Shown in pieces: positions 1-6,625 of a stretch of DNA of 11,797 nt. The stretch covers positions 1 through 11,797 of the forward strand of contig CAMBGL010000028.1 of NCBI GenBank assembly GCA_945866155.1. Reading direction: 5' to 3'. How positions within the stretch are numbered: the first letter of the stretch is position 1; the number at the start of each line of letters is the position of its first letter. The DNA comes from Bifidobacterium breve (GTDB lineage Bacteria; Actinomycetota; Actinomycetes; Nanopelagicales; Nanopelagicaceae). The notes under the pieces were generated by a model. That model searched no databases. It worked only from the letters and a program-made list of their open reading frames with translations, and had not been told where the DNA came from. The position numbers were made by a program, and so were the translations under genes.

Positions 1-1134
1 GAAAGCTTGACTGGAGCCACAGATATTTCATCACCTGGAACATCTGGAGCAACTCTTCGCTTTGCTATTCCACTTCTAATGGCTGGTTTAGGTGGATTGT
101 GGGCTGAACGAGCAGGTGTGATCAACATCGGCCTTGAAGGAATGATGATCGTTGGAACCTGGACTGCTGCTTGGTTTGGATACCTCCATGGGCCACTGGT
201 TGGCTTTGTGGCTGCGGCAATCTTTGGTCTTGCATCAGGTTTCTTCCACGCAGTTCTGACAGTAAAAATTGGAATTGATCAGGCAGTCTCGGGCCTTGCA
301 ATAAACCTCATTGCAGCTGGTGGTGCCAGATATTTATCAGGAATCTACTTCCCACCAGTTGGCGGTGACAGAACCGTCTCGCCACCTGTCGATTCATTTC
401 CAACTTTTACTATTCCTGTGATTGCACCGTTTTTAGAAAGCATCGATGCAAAGAACATTTTCTTCATTTCAAACTTAGCTGGAGTGTTTCACGGATTGAC
501 CAAGGATGTTTCATTAGTAACTATCGCACTGTTACTTCTTGTCCCATTGACCTCGTGGATTCTTTGGCGTAGCAAATTTGGACTTCGCATGCGCTTCTCG
601 GGAGAAAATCCTATGGCTGCCGAATCACTCGGTATTGATGTCTATCGAATTCGCTACATTGCAATTTCGATTTCCGGCATGTTGGCATCCCTTGGTGGCG
701 CCTATCTTTCACTTGTTGCCTCTTCGGTATACAGAGAAGGTCAAACTGCCGGCCGAGGCTTTATTGGTCTGGCCACTGTGATCTTTGGTAACTGGAGACC
801 TGGTGGAGTATTCGCCGGCTCAATTCTCTTCGGATTCACCGATGCTCTTCGAGTTCGCCAAAGCGAATCAGTGATGTCACTTATTATGGTTGCAGGAATT
901 GTTGCAACTGTTCTTGCTCTCTACTATTCAGTTTCGCGCCGATGGAAGCCAGGTGCTATATCGGCCGTTCTTGCTCTTGTAGCGTTTTGGATTCATCAAC
1001 GTGTTGATGTGATTCCTCAAGAGTTTGTAACAGTTTTCCCTAACTTTGCAACGTTGATAGTTCTTACCTTCCTGGCCCAGCGACTAACACCGCCTGCCAT
1101 GGCAGGTATGCCTTATCGCCGCGGCTCTGAGTAA
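1..1134 (+). CDS. Nucleoside-type ABC transporter permease (BPD_transp_2 family), probably 5'-partial
   Basis: Inner-membrane permease of the branched-chain/ribose-type ABC family (BPD_transp_2), of the subgroup that works with BMP-type lipoproteins to import nucleosides. The N-terminal block reads AERAGVINIGLEGMMIVG, the family's characteristic N-[IL]-G-L-E-G segment. A second conserved block, beginning GENPMAAESLGIDVYRIRY (about residues 199-217 counting from the TTG at 7), contains the loop expected to contact the ATPase. About nine or ten hydrophobic segments span the rest, with the last near residues 338-360. The reading frame is open to base 1. A TTG at 7 is a possible start, but no ribosome binding site is visible, so the true start probably lies upstream. 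The binding protein, ATPase and first permease are expected upstream, outside the window. The stop is 13 bases before the next gene, so it is likely co-transcribed with qng1. The family assignment is firm. Nucleoside rather than sugar specificity rests on the downstream genes. Confidence 0.9.
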   Translation, partial: ESLTGATDISSPGTSGATLRFAIPLLMAGLGGLWAERAGVINIGLEGMMIVGTWTAAWFGYLHGPLVGFVAAAIFGLASGFFHAVLTVKIGIDQAVSGLAINLIAAGGARYLSGIYFPPVGGDRTVSPPVDSFPTFTIPVIAPFLESIDAKNIFFISNLAGVFHGLTKDVSLVTIALLLLVPLTSWILWRSKFGLRMRFSGENPMAAESLGIDVYRIRYIAISISGMLASLGGAYLSLVASSVYREGQTAGRGFIGLATVIFGNWRPGGVFAGSILFGFTDALRVRQSESVMSLIMVAGIVATVLALYYSVSRRWKPGAISAVLALVAFWIHQRVDVIPQEFVTVFPNFATLIVLTFLAQRLTPPAMAGMPYRRGSE

Positions 1135-1147
1135 GGAAATTTTTGAT

Positions 1148-2137
1148 ATGACAATCAATTGGGATTCTCCTGTCCTGGCAAGCCTTCAACCTGTTGTAAA
1201 GAATGCAAAGCTTGTTCGAATTAATCATGAGAAGATCACGCAAGTAGCAGATTGGATGGCATACGAAGAGTTTGCTAAACCTGATGGTTCGATGCTCTTC
1301 GACTTTGGCAAAGATCCAGATGTAATTATGGATTTTACTTTGGTTGTAAACACAATGAACTTTGCTTTTACAGATTTCTCTACCGGTGTGAAATTTGAGA
1401 CCGATTACTTAGGCAAGCGCTGGTGTGACTCAGAAGCAATGGTTGCCTGCATGCATCGTGCAATTAGCGCTGGAATTCCATTTTTCAGTGGTGAATATTT
1501 ATCCAAAGTTTCACGTAAAGATTTGGAATCTGTATTTGCGGGAACAATAGAGATGCCTATGCTCGATGAGCGCGTTAGTCTTTTCAACGAAGTGGGCCGT
1601 GTTCTAGTCGAAAAGTATCAGGGTCGTTATTCCAACTTTGTTCGCTCATGCGCTCCACGTCTCTACGCCAATGGTGATGGGCTGCTTGAAAGATTGACTA
1701 CAGAGTTCCCTCGTTTTCGCGATGTAAGCAATTATCACGGCTCAGAAGTGCAGATCTATAAATTAGCCCAACTTGGAATTTGGGGAATGCATCTCGCTCT
1801 TTCTCCAAGAGGAGCATGGAAATTAGTAGATGCCAGCAATCTCACCGCATTTGCTGACTATATTGTTCCTGTTGGGTTGCGCGTTATGAATATTTTTGAA
1901 TATGCACCGGAACTCGAAAAGCAGATTAATAGCCTTGTCGAAGTTAAGCGAGATAGTGAAGCCGAGATTGAACTGCGTGCTAGTTCGATTTATGTAATTG
2001 CGAAACTCACAGAAGAGATTAATAAGCGCCGCCCTGGAATGGAGCCGCTATTGCAACCACAGGTTGATTTCCGTTTCTGGAAGACGTATCACGCAACACA
2101 TTGGCCGCATCATCTAACAAAGACTGTGATGTACTAA
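1148..2137 (+). CDS. qng1: Queuosine 5'-phosphate N-glycosylase/hydrolase (Qng1, DUF2419, queuosine salvage protein)
   Basis: Likely cytosolic enzyme that releases queuine from queuosine 5'-monophosphate, so that the base can be reinserted into tRNA by tRNA-guanine transglycosylase. Recognition rests on the DUF2419/Q-salvage pattern over the full length (329 aa; family about 300-350). The landmarks are VVNTMNFAF (67-74), YKLAQLGIW (204-212), LTAFADYIVP (232-241, containing D237, the aspartate region regarded as catalytic), EYAPELE (251-257), EAEIELRASSIY (271-282), DFRFW (307-311) and the C-terminal PHHL...Y ending (320-329). The start is ATG, with TAAGGA at 1132-1137 as ribosome binding site. 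The gene sits directly behind a nucleoside importer permease and two bases before a 20-codon remnant ORF that leads into a nucleoside hydrolase, so it is placed as a nucleoside-salvage enzyme. The family identity is from recalled conservation, not a search. The true substrate in this organism is inferred. Confidence 0.87.
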   Translation: MTINWDSPVLASLQPVVKNAKLVRINHEKITQVADWMAYEEFAKPDGSMLFDFGKDPDVIMDFTLVVNTMNFAFTDFSTGVKFETDYLGKRWCDSEAMVACMHRAISAGIPFFSGEYLSKVSRKDLESVFAGTIEMPMLDERVSLFNEVGRVLVEKYQGRYSNFVRSCAPRLYANGDGLLERLTTEFPRFRDVSNYHGSEVQIYKLAQLGIWGMHLALSPRGAWKLVDASNLTAFADYIVPVGLRVMNIFEYAPELEKQINSLVEVKRDSEAEIELRASSIYVIAKLTEEINKRRPGMEPLLQPQVDFRFWKTYHATHWPHHLTKTVMY

Positions 2138-2139
2138 AG

Positions 2140-2202
2140 ATGAAGATCTATTTCGCGGGTCTGTTATTTGCCCCATACGAGCGTACATTTATCGATCAAT
2201 GA
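2140..2202 (+). pseudogene. 20-codon remnant resembling the N-terminus of nucleoside 2-deoxyribosyltransferase
   Basis: A 20-codon ATG-to-TGA reading frame encodes MKIYFAGLLFAPYERTFID plus one residue. This resembles the opening strand and first helix of the nucleoside 2-deoxyribosyltransferase family (typical start M-K-I-Y-x-A-G-P-L-F...E-R...I), with Leu where Pro is usual at position 8. The rest of that enzyme (about 130 more residues) is absent. The frame begins two bases after the qng1 stop and its TGA overlaps the ATG of the next nucleoside hydrolase as ATGA. It could therefore be a decayed gene fragment, or a retained minicistron that carries ribosomes from qng1 to the hydrolase, which has no clear ribosome binding site of its own. 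Deoxyribosyltransferase function fits the neighbourhood but cannot reside in 20 residues. The match is short and judged by eye. Confidence 0.55.
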
Positions 2203-3125
2203 GAGTAATTCTTGATACCGATCCCGGCATTGATGATGCGCTGGCAATTCTCTTACTTGCCGCATCTCCCGAAATCACACTAGAGGCAATAACGGTTACA
2301 CATGGAAATACGACAGTAGATAAATGTGCAAAGAATGCCTTACAAATTGCAGAGCTTTGTAATCTGATAAACGTCCCGATTGCACGTGGTGCATCAGAAC
2401 CGTTAGTGAAATCATTATCAGTAGCTGAAGAGACTCATGGTGATGGTGGGCTTGGTTATGCCATCCTTCCTGAGCCAGCCTTGAAGCTATCTACGTTGCC
2501 TGCTGTTGAGCTCATCATCAATTTGGTTCATAAATTTCCAGGTGAGATTACCTTGCTATGTATTGGCCCCATGACAAATCTTGCACTTGCGATATTGCGT
2601 GATCCATCGATTGTGCCTTTGATCAAAAATGTTGTATCTATGGGCGGAACAATTCATGCCCCTGGTAATGCAACTCCATCATCTGAATACAACGTTTTTT
2701 GCGATCCGCATGCCTTTGACGTTGTCATTCGAGCGGGCTTGAAATTTACCTTGGTTCCATTAGATGTTACGTATGAGTGCTTGTTTCAGAAGAGACACAT
2801 GGATCGTATTCAAAGCAAGAATCTAGCAATTCGAAAATTTATAGATGATTCCACTCGTTTCTATATGGAATTCCATGATGAATATCAAAGTATTGAAGGC
2901 TGTGCGATCAATGATCCTTTAGCTGCTGCAATATTGATAAAGCCAGATTTGGTTCAATACTCTGATTACCACGTTACCGTTGAATTAAAGGGTGATCACA
3001 ATGTTGCAAAGACTTCTGCGGATCACTTTAAGGCAACGGGTAAAGCGGCAAATAGTAAGGTTGCGATGAAGGTAAATGTTGAAGCGTTTATGGATTTCTT
3101 TATTGAAAGAGTAAATACGCTATGA
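2199..3125 (+). CDS. Nucleoside hydrolase, IUNH family (paralog 1)
   Basis: Calcium-dependent N-ribohydrolase that splits nucleosides into base and ribose. The family signature DTDPGIDDA is at residues 6-14 (metal ligands D8 and D13), with HGDGG at 80-84, the metal-site threonine in GPMTN (T126), and the ribose-binding block GNATPSSEYN (156-165; N157, E163, N165). The last metal aspartate is D239 in NDP. The usual His before this aspartate (as in the HD pair of IU-type enzymes) is Asn238 here, which may change base specificity or the leaving-group acid. The length of 308 aa is normal. The ATG is shared with the stop of the 20-codon remnant (ATGA), and the gene's own TGA overlaps the next ATG in the same way, so translational coupling is expected on both sides. 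Proximity to qng1 raises the possibility of a modified-nucleoside substrate, but a general purine or pyrimidine hydrolase is the default reading. Confidence 0.92.
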   Translation: MRVILDTDPGIDDALAILLLAASPEITLEAITVTHGNTTVDKCAKNALQIAELCNLINVPIARGASEPLVKSLSVAEETHGDGGLGYAILPEPALKLSTLPAVELIINLVHKFPGEITLLCIGPMTNLALAILRDPSIVPLIKNVVSMGGTIHAPGNATPSSEYNVFCDPHAFDVVIRAGLKFTLVPLDVTYECLFQKRHMDRIQSKNLAIRKFIDDSTRFYMEFHDEYQSIEGCAINDPLAAAILIKPDLVQYSDYHVTVELKGDHNVAKTSADHFKATGKAANSKVAMKVNVEAFMDFFIERVNTL

Positions 3126-3871
3126 GTAAATCAGATTCCAAGCAACACCATATTCAATTACAAAAAGGTGATGTAGGCCGATATGTATTACTCCCAGGTG
3201 ATCCAGGTAGATCCGAAGTTATTGCTCGCCATTTAGAAGGCGCAGTTCATGTTGCTACGAATCGCGAATATGTTACTTACACAGGTTTTCTTGATGGAGT
3301 AAAAGTTTCGGTTACCTCTACAGGAATTGGATGCCCGTCAGCTGCAATCGCGCTAGAGGAGTTAGTACGAGTTGGCGCAGATACTTTTATTCGTGTTGGA
3401 ACTTCTGGTGCAATTCAACCTGGAACTAAATCAGGTGATTTAGCAATCGTGACAGGTGCGATTCGTGATGAAGGTACCTCGATACATTATTTACCAATTG
3501 CATTTCCATCACTTGCTGATATGGAAATCGTTGCTGCGCTTCGAAGCGCTGCACAAAAATCTGGCTTGCCACATTCCCTTGGTATCTCTCAATCTAAGGA
3601 TTCCTTTTACGGGGAGGTTGAACCAGAGCGCTCTGGTGTCACCAGTCGACTCCTCGATCGTTGGCATGCGTGGCAAGTTGGTGGCGCGATTTGCTCCGAG
3701 ATGGAGGCAGCTGCACTTTTCATAGTCGCATCAACACTAAAAGTTCGTGCTGGAGGAATCATGGCTATGCATGGCGAGGGTCCATTTGGTTCACTTGAGC
3801 CATTGATTGAAACAGCAGTTTCGGGAGTTCGAGAACTAATTAAAGCTGACCAACTAAGCAAGGAGTTATAA
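3122..3871 (+). CDS. Uridine-phosphorylase-family nucleoside phosphorylase (paralog 1, altered base-recognition loop)
   Basis: PNP/UDP family 1 phosphorylase that cleaves nucleosides with phosphate to base and (deoxy)ribose 1-phosphate. Visible landmarks are PGDPGR (25-30, phosphate loop G26 and R30), NRE with R48, the family signature in STGIGCPSAAIALEEL (66-81), RVGTSGAIQ with R91 and T94 (phosphate), KDSFY (159-163), and the ribose-binding CSEMEAAA (191-198). The length of 249 aa is typical. The residues normally reading GQHxPERM in Gram-positive uridine phosphorylases read GEVEPERS here (164-171): the base-contacting Gln is replaced by Glu and the adjacent His and Met are lost. The base preference may therefore not be uracil. 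The start overlaps the hydrolase stop as ATGA. The next gene is a close paralog in tandem. Confidence 0.88.
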   Translation: MSKSDSKQHHIQLQKGDVGRYVLLPGDPGRSEVIARHLEGAVHVATNREYVTYTGFLDGVKVSVTSTGIGCPSAAIALEELVRVGADTFIRVGTSGAIQPGTKSGDLAIVTGAIRDEGTSIHYLPIAFPSLADMEIVAALRSAAQKSGLPHSLGISQSKDSFYGEVEPERSGVTSRLLDRWHAWQVGGAICSEMEAAALFIVASTLKVRAGGIMAMHGEGPFGSLEPLIETAVSGVRELIKADQLSKEL

Positions 3872-4618
3872 ATGGAAGCCAATGGAAAGCAGTATCACGT
3901 TCAATTAGCACCCGGTGATGTTGGTCGTTACGTATTACTTCCAGGAGATCCAGGTCGATGTGCACCCATTGCTGCCCTCTTCGATGATGCAAAATTAGTT
4001 GCTTCAAATCGTGAATACGTTACATATACAGGCTATCTCGATGGTGAAAAGGTATCCGTAACTTCAACAGGAATTGGCTGCCCATCAGCTGCAATAGCAG
4101 TTGAAGAATTAGCAATAGTTGGCGCAGACACTTTTATTCGTGTTGGAACATCTGGTGCAATCCAAAAAGATATTGTTTCAGGTGAGTTAGCGATTATTTC
4201 AGGCGCTATTCGTGATGAAGGAACATCGATTCATTACATGCCAATTGAATTTCCTGCTGTTGCAGATTTAGATCTAACACAAGCGCTACAGCGAGCAGCA
4301 AAAAAGACTGGCGTGAAATTTCGCACCGGAATAACTCAATCTAAAGATTCTTTTTATGGTCAGCATGAACCAGAGAGAATGGGCGTTGCTCGTAATCTTC
4401 AGGATCGCTGGAAAGCATGGGAAATTGGGGGAGCAATCTGCTCAGAGATGGAAGCCTCTGCAATATTCGTTATCTCTTCCATGTTGCGAAAGCGCGCAGG
4501 TGGAATCATGATGATGCATGGCATCGGTCCAGTAATTTCACTTGATCCATTACTAGAGACTGCGATTCAAGGCCTGAGAGAGATTATTGCCTTCGATAGA
4601 AGTGCTGGAAAGATTTAG
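3872..4618 (+). CDS. udp: Uridine phosphorylase (paralog 2, canonical loop)
   Basis: Catalyses uridine (and often deoxyuridine/thymidine) plus phosphate to base plus (deoxy)ribose 1-phosphate. It has all the family landmarks: PGDPGR (24-29), NRE (46-48), STGIGCPSAAIAVEEL (65-80), RVGTSGAIQ (90-98), KDSFYGQHEPERM (158-170, with the expected base-contacting Gln164 and Arg169), and CSEMEAS (190-196). By eye roughly two thirds of its residues match the preceding gene, so the pair is a tandem duplication that has since diverged. Ribosome binding site AAGGAG at 3860-3865 is six bases from the ATG, which directly abuts the previous stop. The TAG stop overlaps the TAA stop of the convergent hydrolase gene by four bases. 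The assignment to uridine phosphorylase is good. The exact pyrimidine preference is not determined by sequence reading. Confidence 0.9.
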   Translation: MEANGKQYHVQLAPGDVGRYVLLPGDPGRCAPIAALFDDAKLVASNREYVTYTGYLDGEKVSVTSTGIGCPSAAIAVEELAIVGADTFIRVGTSGAIQKDIVSGELAIISGAIRDEGTSIHYMPIEFPAVADLDLTQALQRAAKKTGVKFRTGITQSKDSFYGQHEPERMGVARNLQDRWKAWEIGGAICSEMEASAIFVISSMLRKRAGGIMMMHGIGPVISLDPLLETAIQGLREIIAFDRSAGKI

Positions 4619-4630
4619 GACTTTCCTGCA
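4603..4630. terminator. Inverted repeat over the overlapping convergent stop codons, possible bidirectional terminator
   Basis: The arms TGC-T-GGAAAG (4603-4612) and CTTTCC-T-GCA (4621-4630) can pair over nine positions with one T:T mismatch around an eight-base loop. The loop contains the overlapping stops of both convergent genes (4615-4618). There is no good T-tract, so a classical intrinsic terminator is not proven. The symmetric position suggests transcription ends here from both sides. Confidence 0.45.
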
Positions 4631-5553
4631 GCCTCTATTGCATCAATCATTAGATTCCAGAATTTCTTTGCATCAAGATCGAGTGCAACAGTTGTATTGG
4701 CTGCGCGCTCCTCGCGCTTATATATATCGACCACAGTTGCACCGCGGGTGAACTTTCCATCTAATTCAACTTCGACATTGACGAATCGCGACGATACAAC
4801 GCTTGGGTCAATAAGGACGGCAATAGCCACGGGATCGTGCAAAGGTGGATCGGGCATCTCAAAGACATCGTTATACGTTTGCGCAAAGAATTTGAGCAGC
4901 CCAATAATTGTTTTCGAAAGATCAGTCTTTAGTGCTTCAAGGCGAGTAAATACTTCTTTGGTGACTAAGGCTTGATGAGTGACATCGAGTCCACACATCG
5001 TCAATTTTAAGCCAGAATGCAAGACGATATCGGTAGCTTCAGGATCCATCCAGATATTGAATTCAGCATATGGAGTTCGGTTTCCACGCGATGCGCTGCC
5101 ACCCATAAAGACAATTTCTTTGATTTTGCTTTTCAATTCTGGAAATAGCTTGAGAAGAATTGCAACATTTGTTAGGGGACCAGTTGCAACGATTGTGATT
5201 GGCTCACTTGATTCACGCACTAATCGAGCCATGAGCTCAATGCCACTTTCTTTAGAAAGTTCGAAGGTTGGTTTAGGAAGTGGAGCTCCATCGAGGGCAG
5301 TCTCACCATGAATATCAGTAGCGGCTTCAGCCGAACCCAATATGGAAACACCTGAGCCTTGTGCAACAGGAACTCTTATTTTTGCGAGTGTGCAAATGCT
5401 GAGGGCGTTGTATGTAACTTTATCGATTGCACCATTTCCTGAAACTGTAACAATTCCTCGTAAATCAATCTTTGGATTGTATGCCGCCAAAATAATAGCA
5501 AGTGCATCATCATGACCGGGATCGCAATCCAAAATGATAGGAATTTGTGACAT
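4615..5553 (-). CDS. Nucleoside hydrolase, IUNH family, canonical HD active site (paralog 2)
   Basis: Calcium-dependent nucleoside N-ribohydrolase, 312 aa. DCDPGHDDA occupies 9-17 (metal ligands D11 and D16), IHGET is at 81-85, GPLTN at 125-129 (T128), GNRTPYAEFNIWMDPEA at 157-173 (ribose-binding N158, E164, N166), and LHDPVA at 238-243 with H239-D240, the classical catalytic His and metal Asp pair. Of the three hydrolases here this one is closest to the well-studied IU/CU enzymes of the RihA/RihB type, so inosine, uridine or cytidine are reasonable substrates. A clear ribosome binding site (AGAGGAG on the minus strand, 5565-5571) lies about ten bases before the ATG. It appears to be a single-gene unit: convergent with the udp operon (4-base stop overlap) and divergent from deoC, with which it shares a 131-base promoter region. 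Confidence 0.93.
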   Translation of the reverse strand: MSQIPIILDCDPGHDDALAIILAAYNPKIDLRGIVTVSGNGAIDKVTYNALSICTLAKIRVPVAQGSGVSILGSAEAATDIHGETALDGAPLPKPTFELSKESGIELMARLVRESSEPITIVATGPLTNVAILLKLFPELKSKIKEIVFMGGSASRGNRTPYAEFNIWMDPEATDIVLHSGLKLTMCGLDVTHQALVTKEVFTRLEALKTDLSKTIIGLLKFFAQTYNDVFEMPDPPLHDPVAIAVLIDPSVVSSRFVNVEVELDGKFTRGATVVDIYKREERAANTTVALDLDAKKFWNLMIDAIEAAGKS

Positions 5554-5575
5554 TTGGTATTTACTCCTCTTTAAT

Positions 5576-5587
5576 TGAAAATTTTCA
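5576..5587. promoter_or_regulatory. 12-bp perfect palindrome, possible operator
   Basis: TGAAAATTTTCA is a perfect 12-base palindrome lying just upstream of the ribosome binding site of the minus-strand hydrolase, within the deoC/hydrolase divergent region. It could be an operator for a local regulator. It is AT-rich, so chance occurrence is possible. No second copy was seen in the cdd/add intergenic region. Confidence 0.25.
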
Positions 5588-5600
5588 CTTCAGAGCGCCA

Positions 5601-5628
5601 ATGCTAACGAAAATAGGCACATTTACAA
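5601..5628 (-). promoter_or_regulatory. Possible promoter of nucleoside hydrolase paralog 2
   Basis: On the minus strand, TTGTAA (5623-5628) and TAGCAT (5601-5606) are separated by 16 bases. Each matches four of six bases of the -35 and -10 consensus. Transcription from here would give a leader of about 40 bases containing the visible ribosome binding site. The assignment is weak. Confidence 0.3.
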
Positions 5629-5672
5629 GAACGATGCATGGCAACCCCTTCTCGCCATTAACATTCTTCAGA

Positions 5673-5684
5673 TATAATTCATAT
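5673..5684 (+). promoter_or_regulatory. Leaderless -10 element of deoC
   Basis: A perfect TATAAT at 5673-5678 ends six bases before the GTG at 5685, so the transcript would begin at or within a base of the start codon. That is the actinobacterial leaderless arrangement, and no ribosome binding site precedes this GTG. No convincing -35 box is visible about 17 bases upstream. The same arrangement is seen for cdd in this window. Confidence 0.55.
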
Positions 5685-6623
5685 GTGCAATTAGTCGATG
5701 GAACGGATACGTCAATACGACGTTTTCTAAAACAACTTCCAGGAGTTGATCAAGTTGGCGCAGAATCACGTGCAGCAATGCTGGCAACTAGAAGTATTAA
5801 AACTACAAGTAAAAAATGGGCAATTGATTGCGCGATCTCAATGATTGACCTAACAACTCTTGAGGGTTCAGATACAGATGGAAAAGTAAGAGCTCTTTGT
5901 ACTAAAGCAGTACATCCTGATCCAACAGATCCCAGCGTTCCAAGTGTTGGTGCAATCTGTGTATATAATGACAAAGTTGCAACTGCTAGAAAACATTTAG
6001 ATACAATTGGCGGGAAATCAATACCAGTGGCAGCAGTATCAACTGCATTTCCATCTGGCCGTGCAAGTTTAGAAGTGAAGAAACAAGATACTTTGGATGC
6101 ACTCAATAACGGTGCAACTGAAATTGATATGGTGATTGATCGAGGAGCTTTTCTCTCTGGCGATCTAGTAAAAGTCTTTACTGAAATCGTATACATCAAA
6201 GAATTATGCGCAGATCGTGCTCACCTCAAAGTCATTCTTGAGACTGGAGAGCTCGTTACTTTGGATAATGTGCGCAGAGCCTCGCACTTAGCCATGGCGG
6301 CAGGAGCAGATTTCATCAAGACAAGTACCGGAAAAATATCTCCTGCAGCAACAGCTCCCGTAGTTTTAGTCATGTTGGAGGCAGTGAGAGATTGGTATGC
6401 AATGACTGGAATTCGAATCGGTGTAAAACCAGCTGGCGGTATTCGCACGACCAAAGATGCAATCAAGCAATTGGTCCTTGTTCGCGAAACTGCAGGAGAA
6501 GAGTGGCTGACACCAAAGCTATTTCGAATTGGAGCAAGCGCCCTACTCAATGACCTACTCATGCAAAGAATGAAATTACGCAACGGCAACTATGCCGGCC
6601 CTAACTATGTGACATTGGATTAG
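5685..6623 (+). CDS. deoC: Deoxyribose-phosphate aldolase (DeoC), actinobacterial long form
   Basis: Class I aldolase splitting 2-deoxyribose 5-phosphate into glyceraldehyde 3-phosphate and acetaldehyde, the final step of deoxynucleoside catabolism. From the GTG at 5685 the protein has 312 residues. EIDMVID (146-152) holds the proton-relay Asp148, DFIKTSTGK (209-217) holds the Schiff-base Lys212, and GVKPAGGIRTTKDA (246-259) holds the second conserved Lys248. The tail GPNYVTLD matches the C-terminus of actinobacterial enzymes. The frame is open back to a GTG at 5547, but that extension would overlap the divergent hydrolase start and its residues do not look like a DeoC N-terminus. Family homology starts at about TDTSIRRFL, and TATAAT lies six bases before the chosen GTG. 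It is followed after two bases by an aldehyde dehydrogenase, which could remove the acetaldehyde. The function is firm and the start is probable. Confidence 0.94.
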   Translation: MQLVDGTDTSIRRFLKQLPGVDQVGAESRAAMLATRSIKTTSKKWAIDCAISMIDLTTLEGSDTDGKVRALCTKAVHPDPTDPSVPSVGAICVYNDKVATARKHLDTIGGKSIPVAAVSTAFPSGRASLEVKKQDTLDALNNGATEIDMVIDRGAFLSGDLVKVFTEIVYIKELCADRAHLKVILETGELVTLDNVRRASHLAMAAGADFIKTSTGKISPAATAPVVLVMLEAVRDWYAMTGIRIGVKPAGGIRTTKDAIKQLVLVRETAGEEWLTPKLFRIGASALLNDLLMQRMKLRNGNYAGPNYVTLD

Positions 6624-6625
6624 AA

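Noticed and set aside
2199..3125. Naming hydrolase paralog 1 as QueK (queuosine hydrolase)
   Set aside because: Adjacency to qng1 makes it possible, but nothing in the residues visible by eye separates a queuosine hydrolase from other IUNH enzymes.
5634..5639. ATGCAT and nearby short palindromes (CATATG at 5680-5685) as operators
   Set aside because: Six-base palindromes are expected by chance at this density and show no partner copies.
5547..5684. Extension of deoC to a GTG at 5547, adding 46 residues
   Set aside because: It overlaps the divergent hydrolase start codon and its ribosome binding region, the added residues do not resemble a DeoC N-terminus, and a leaderless TATAAT supports GTG 5685.
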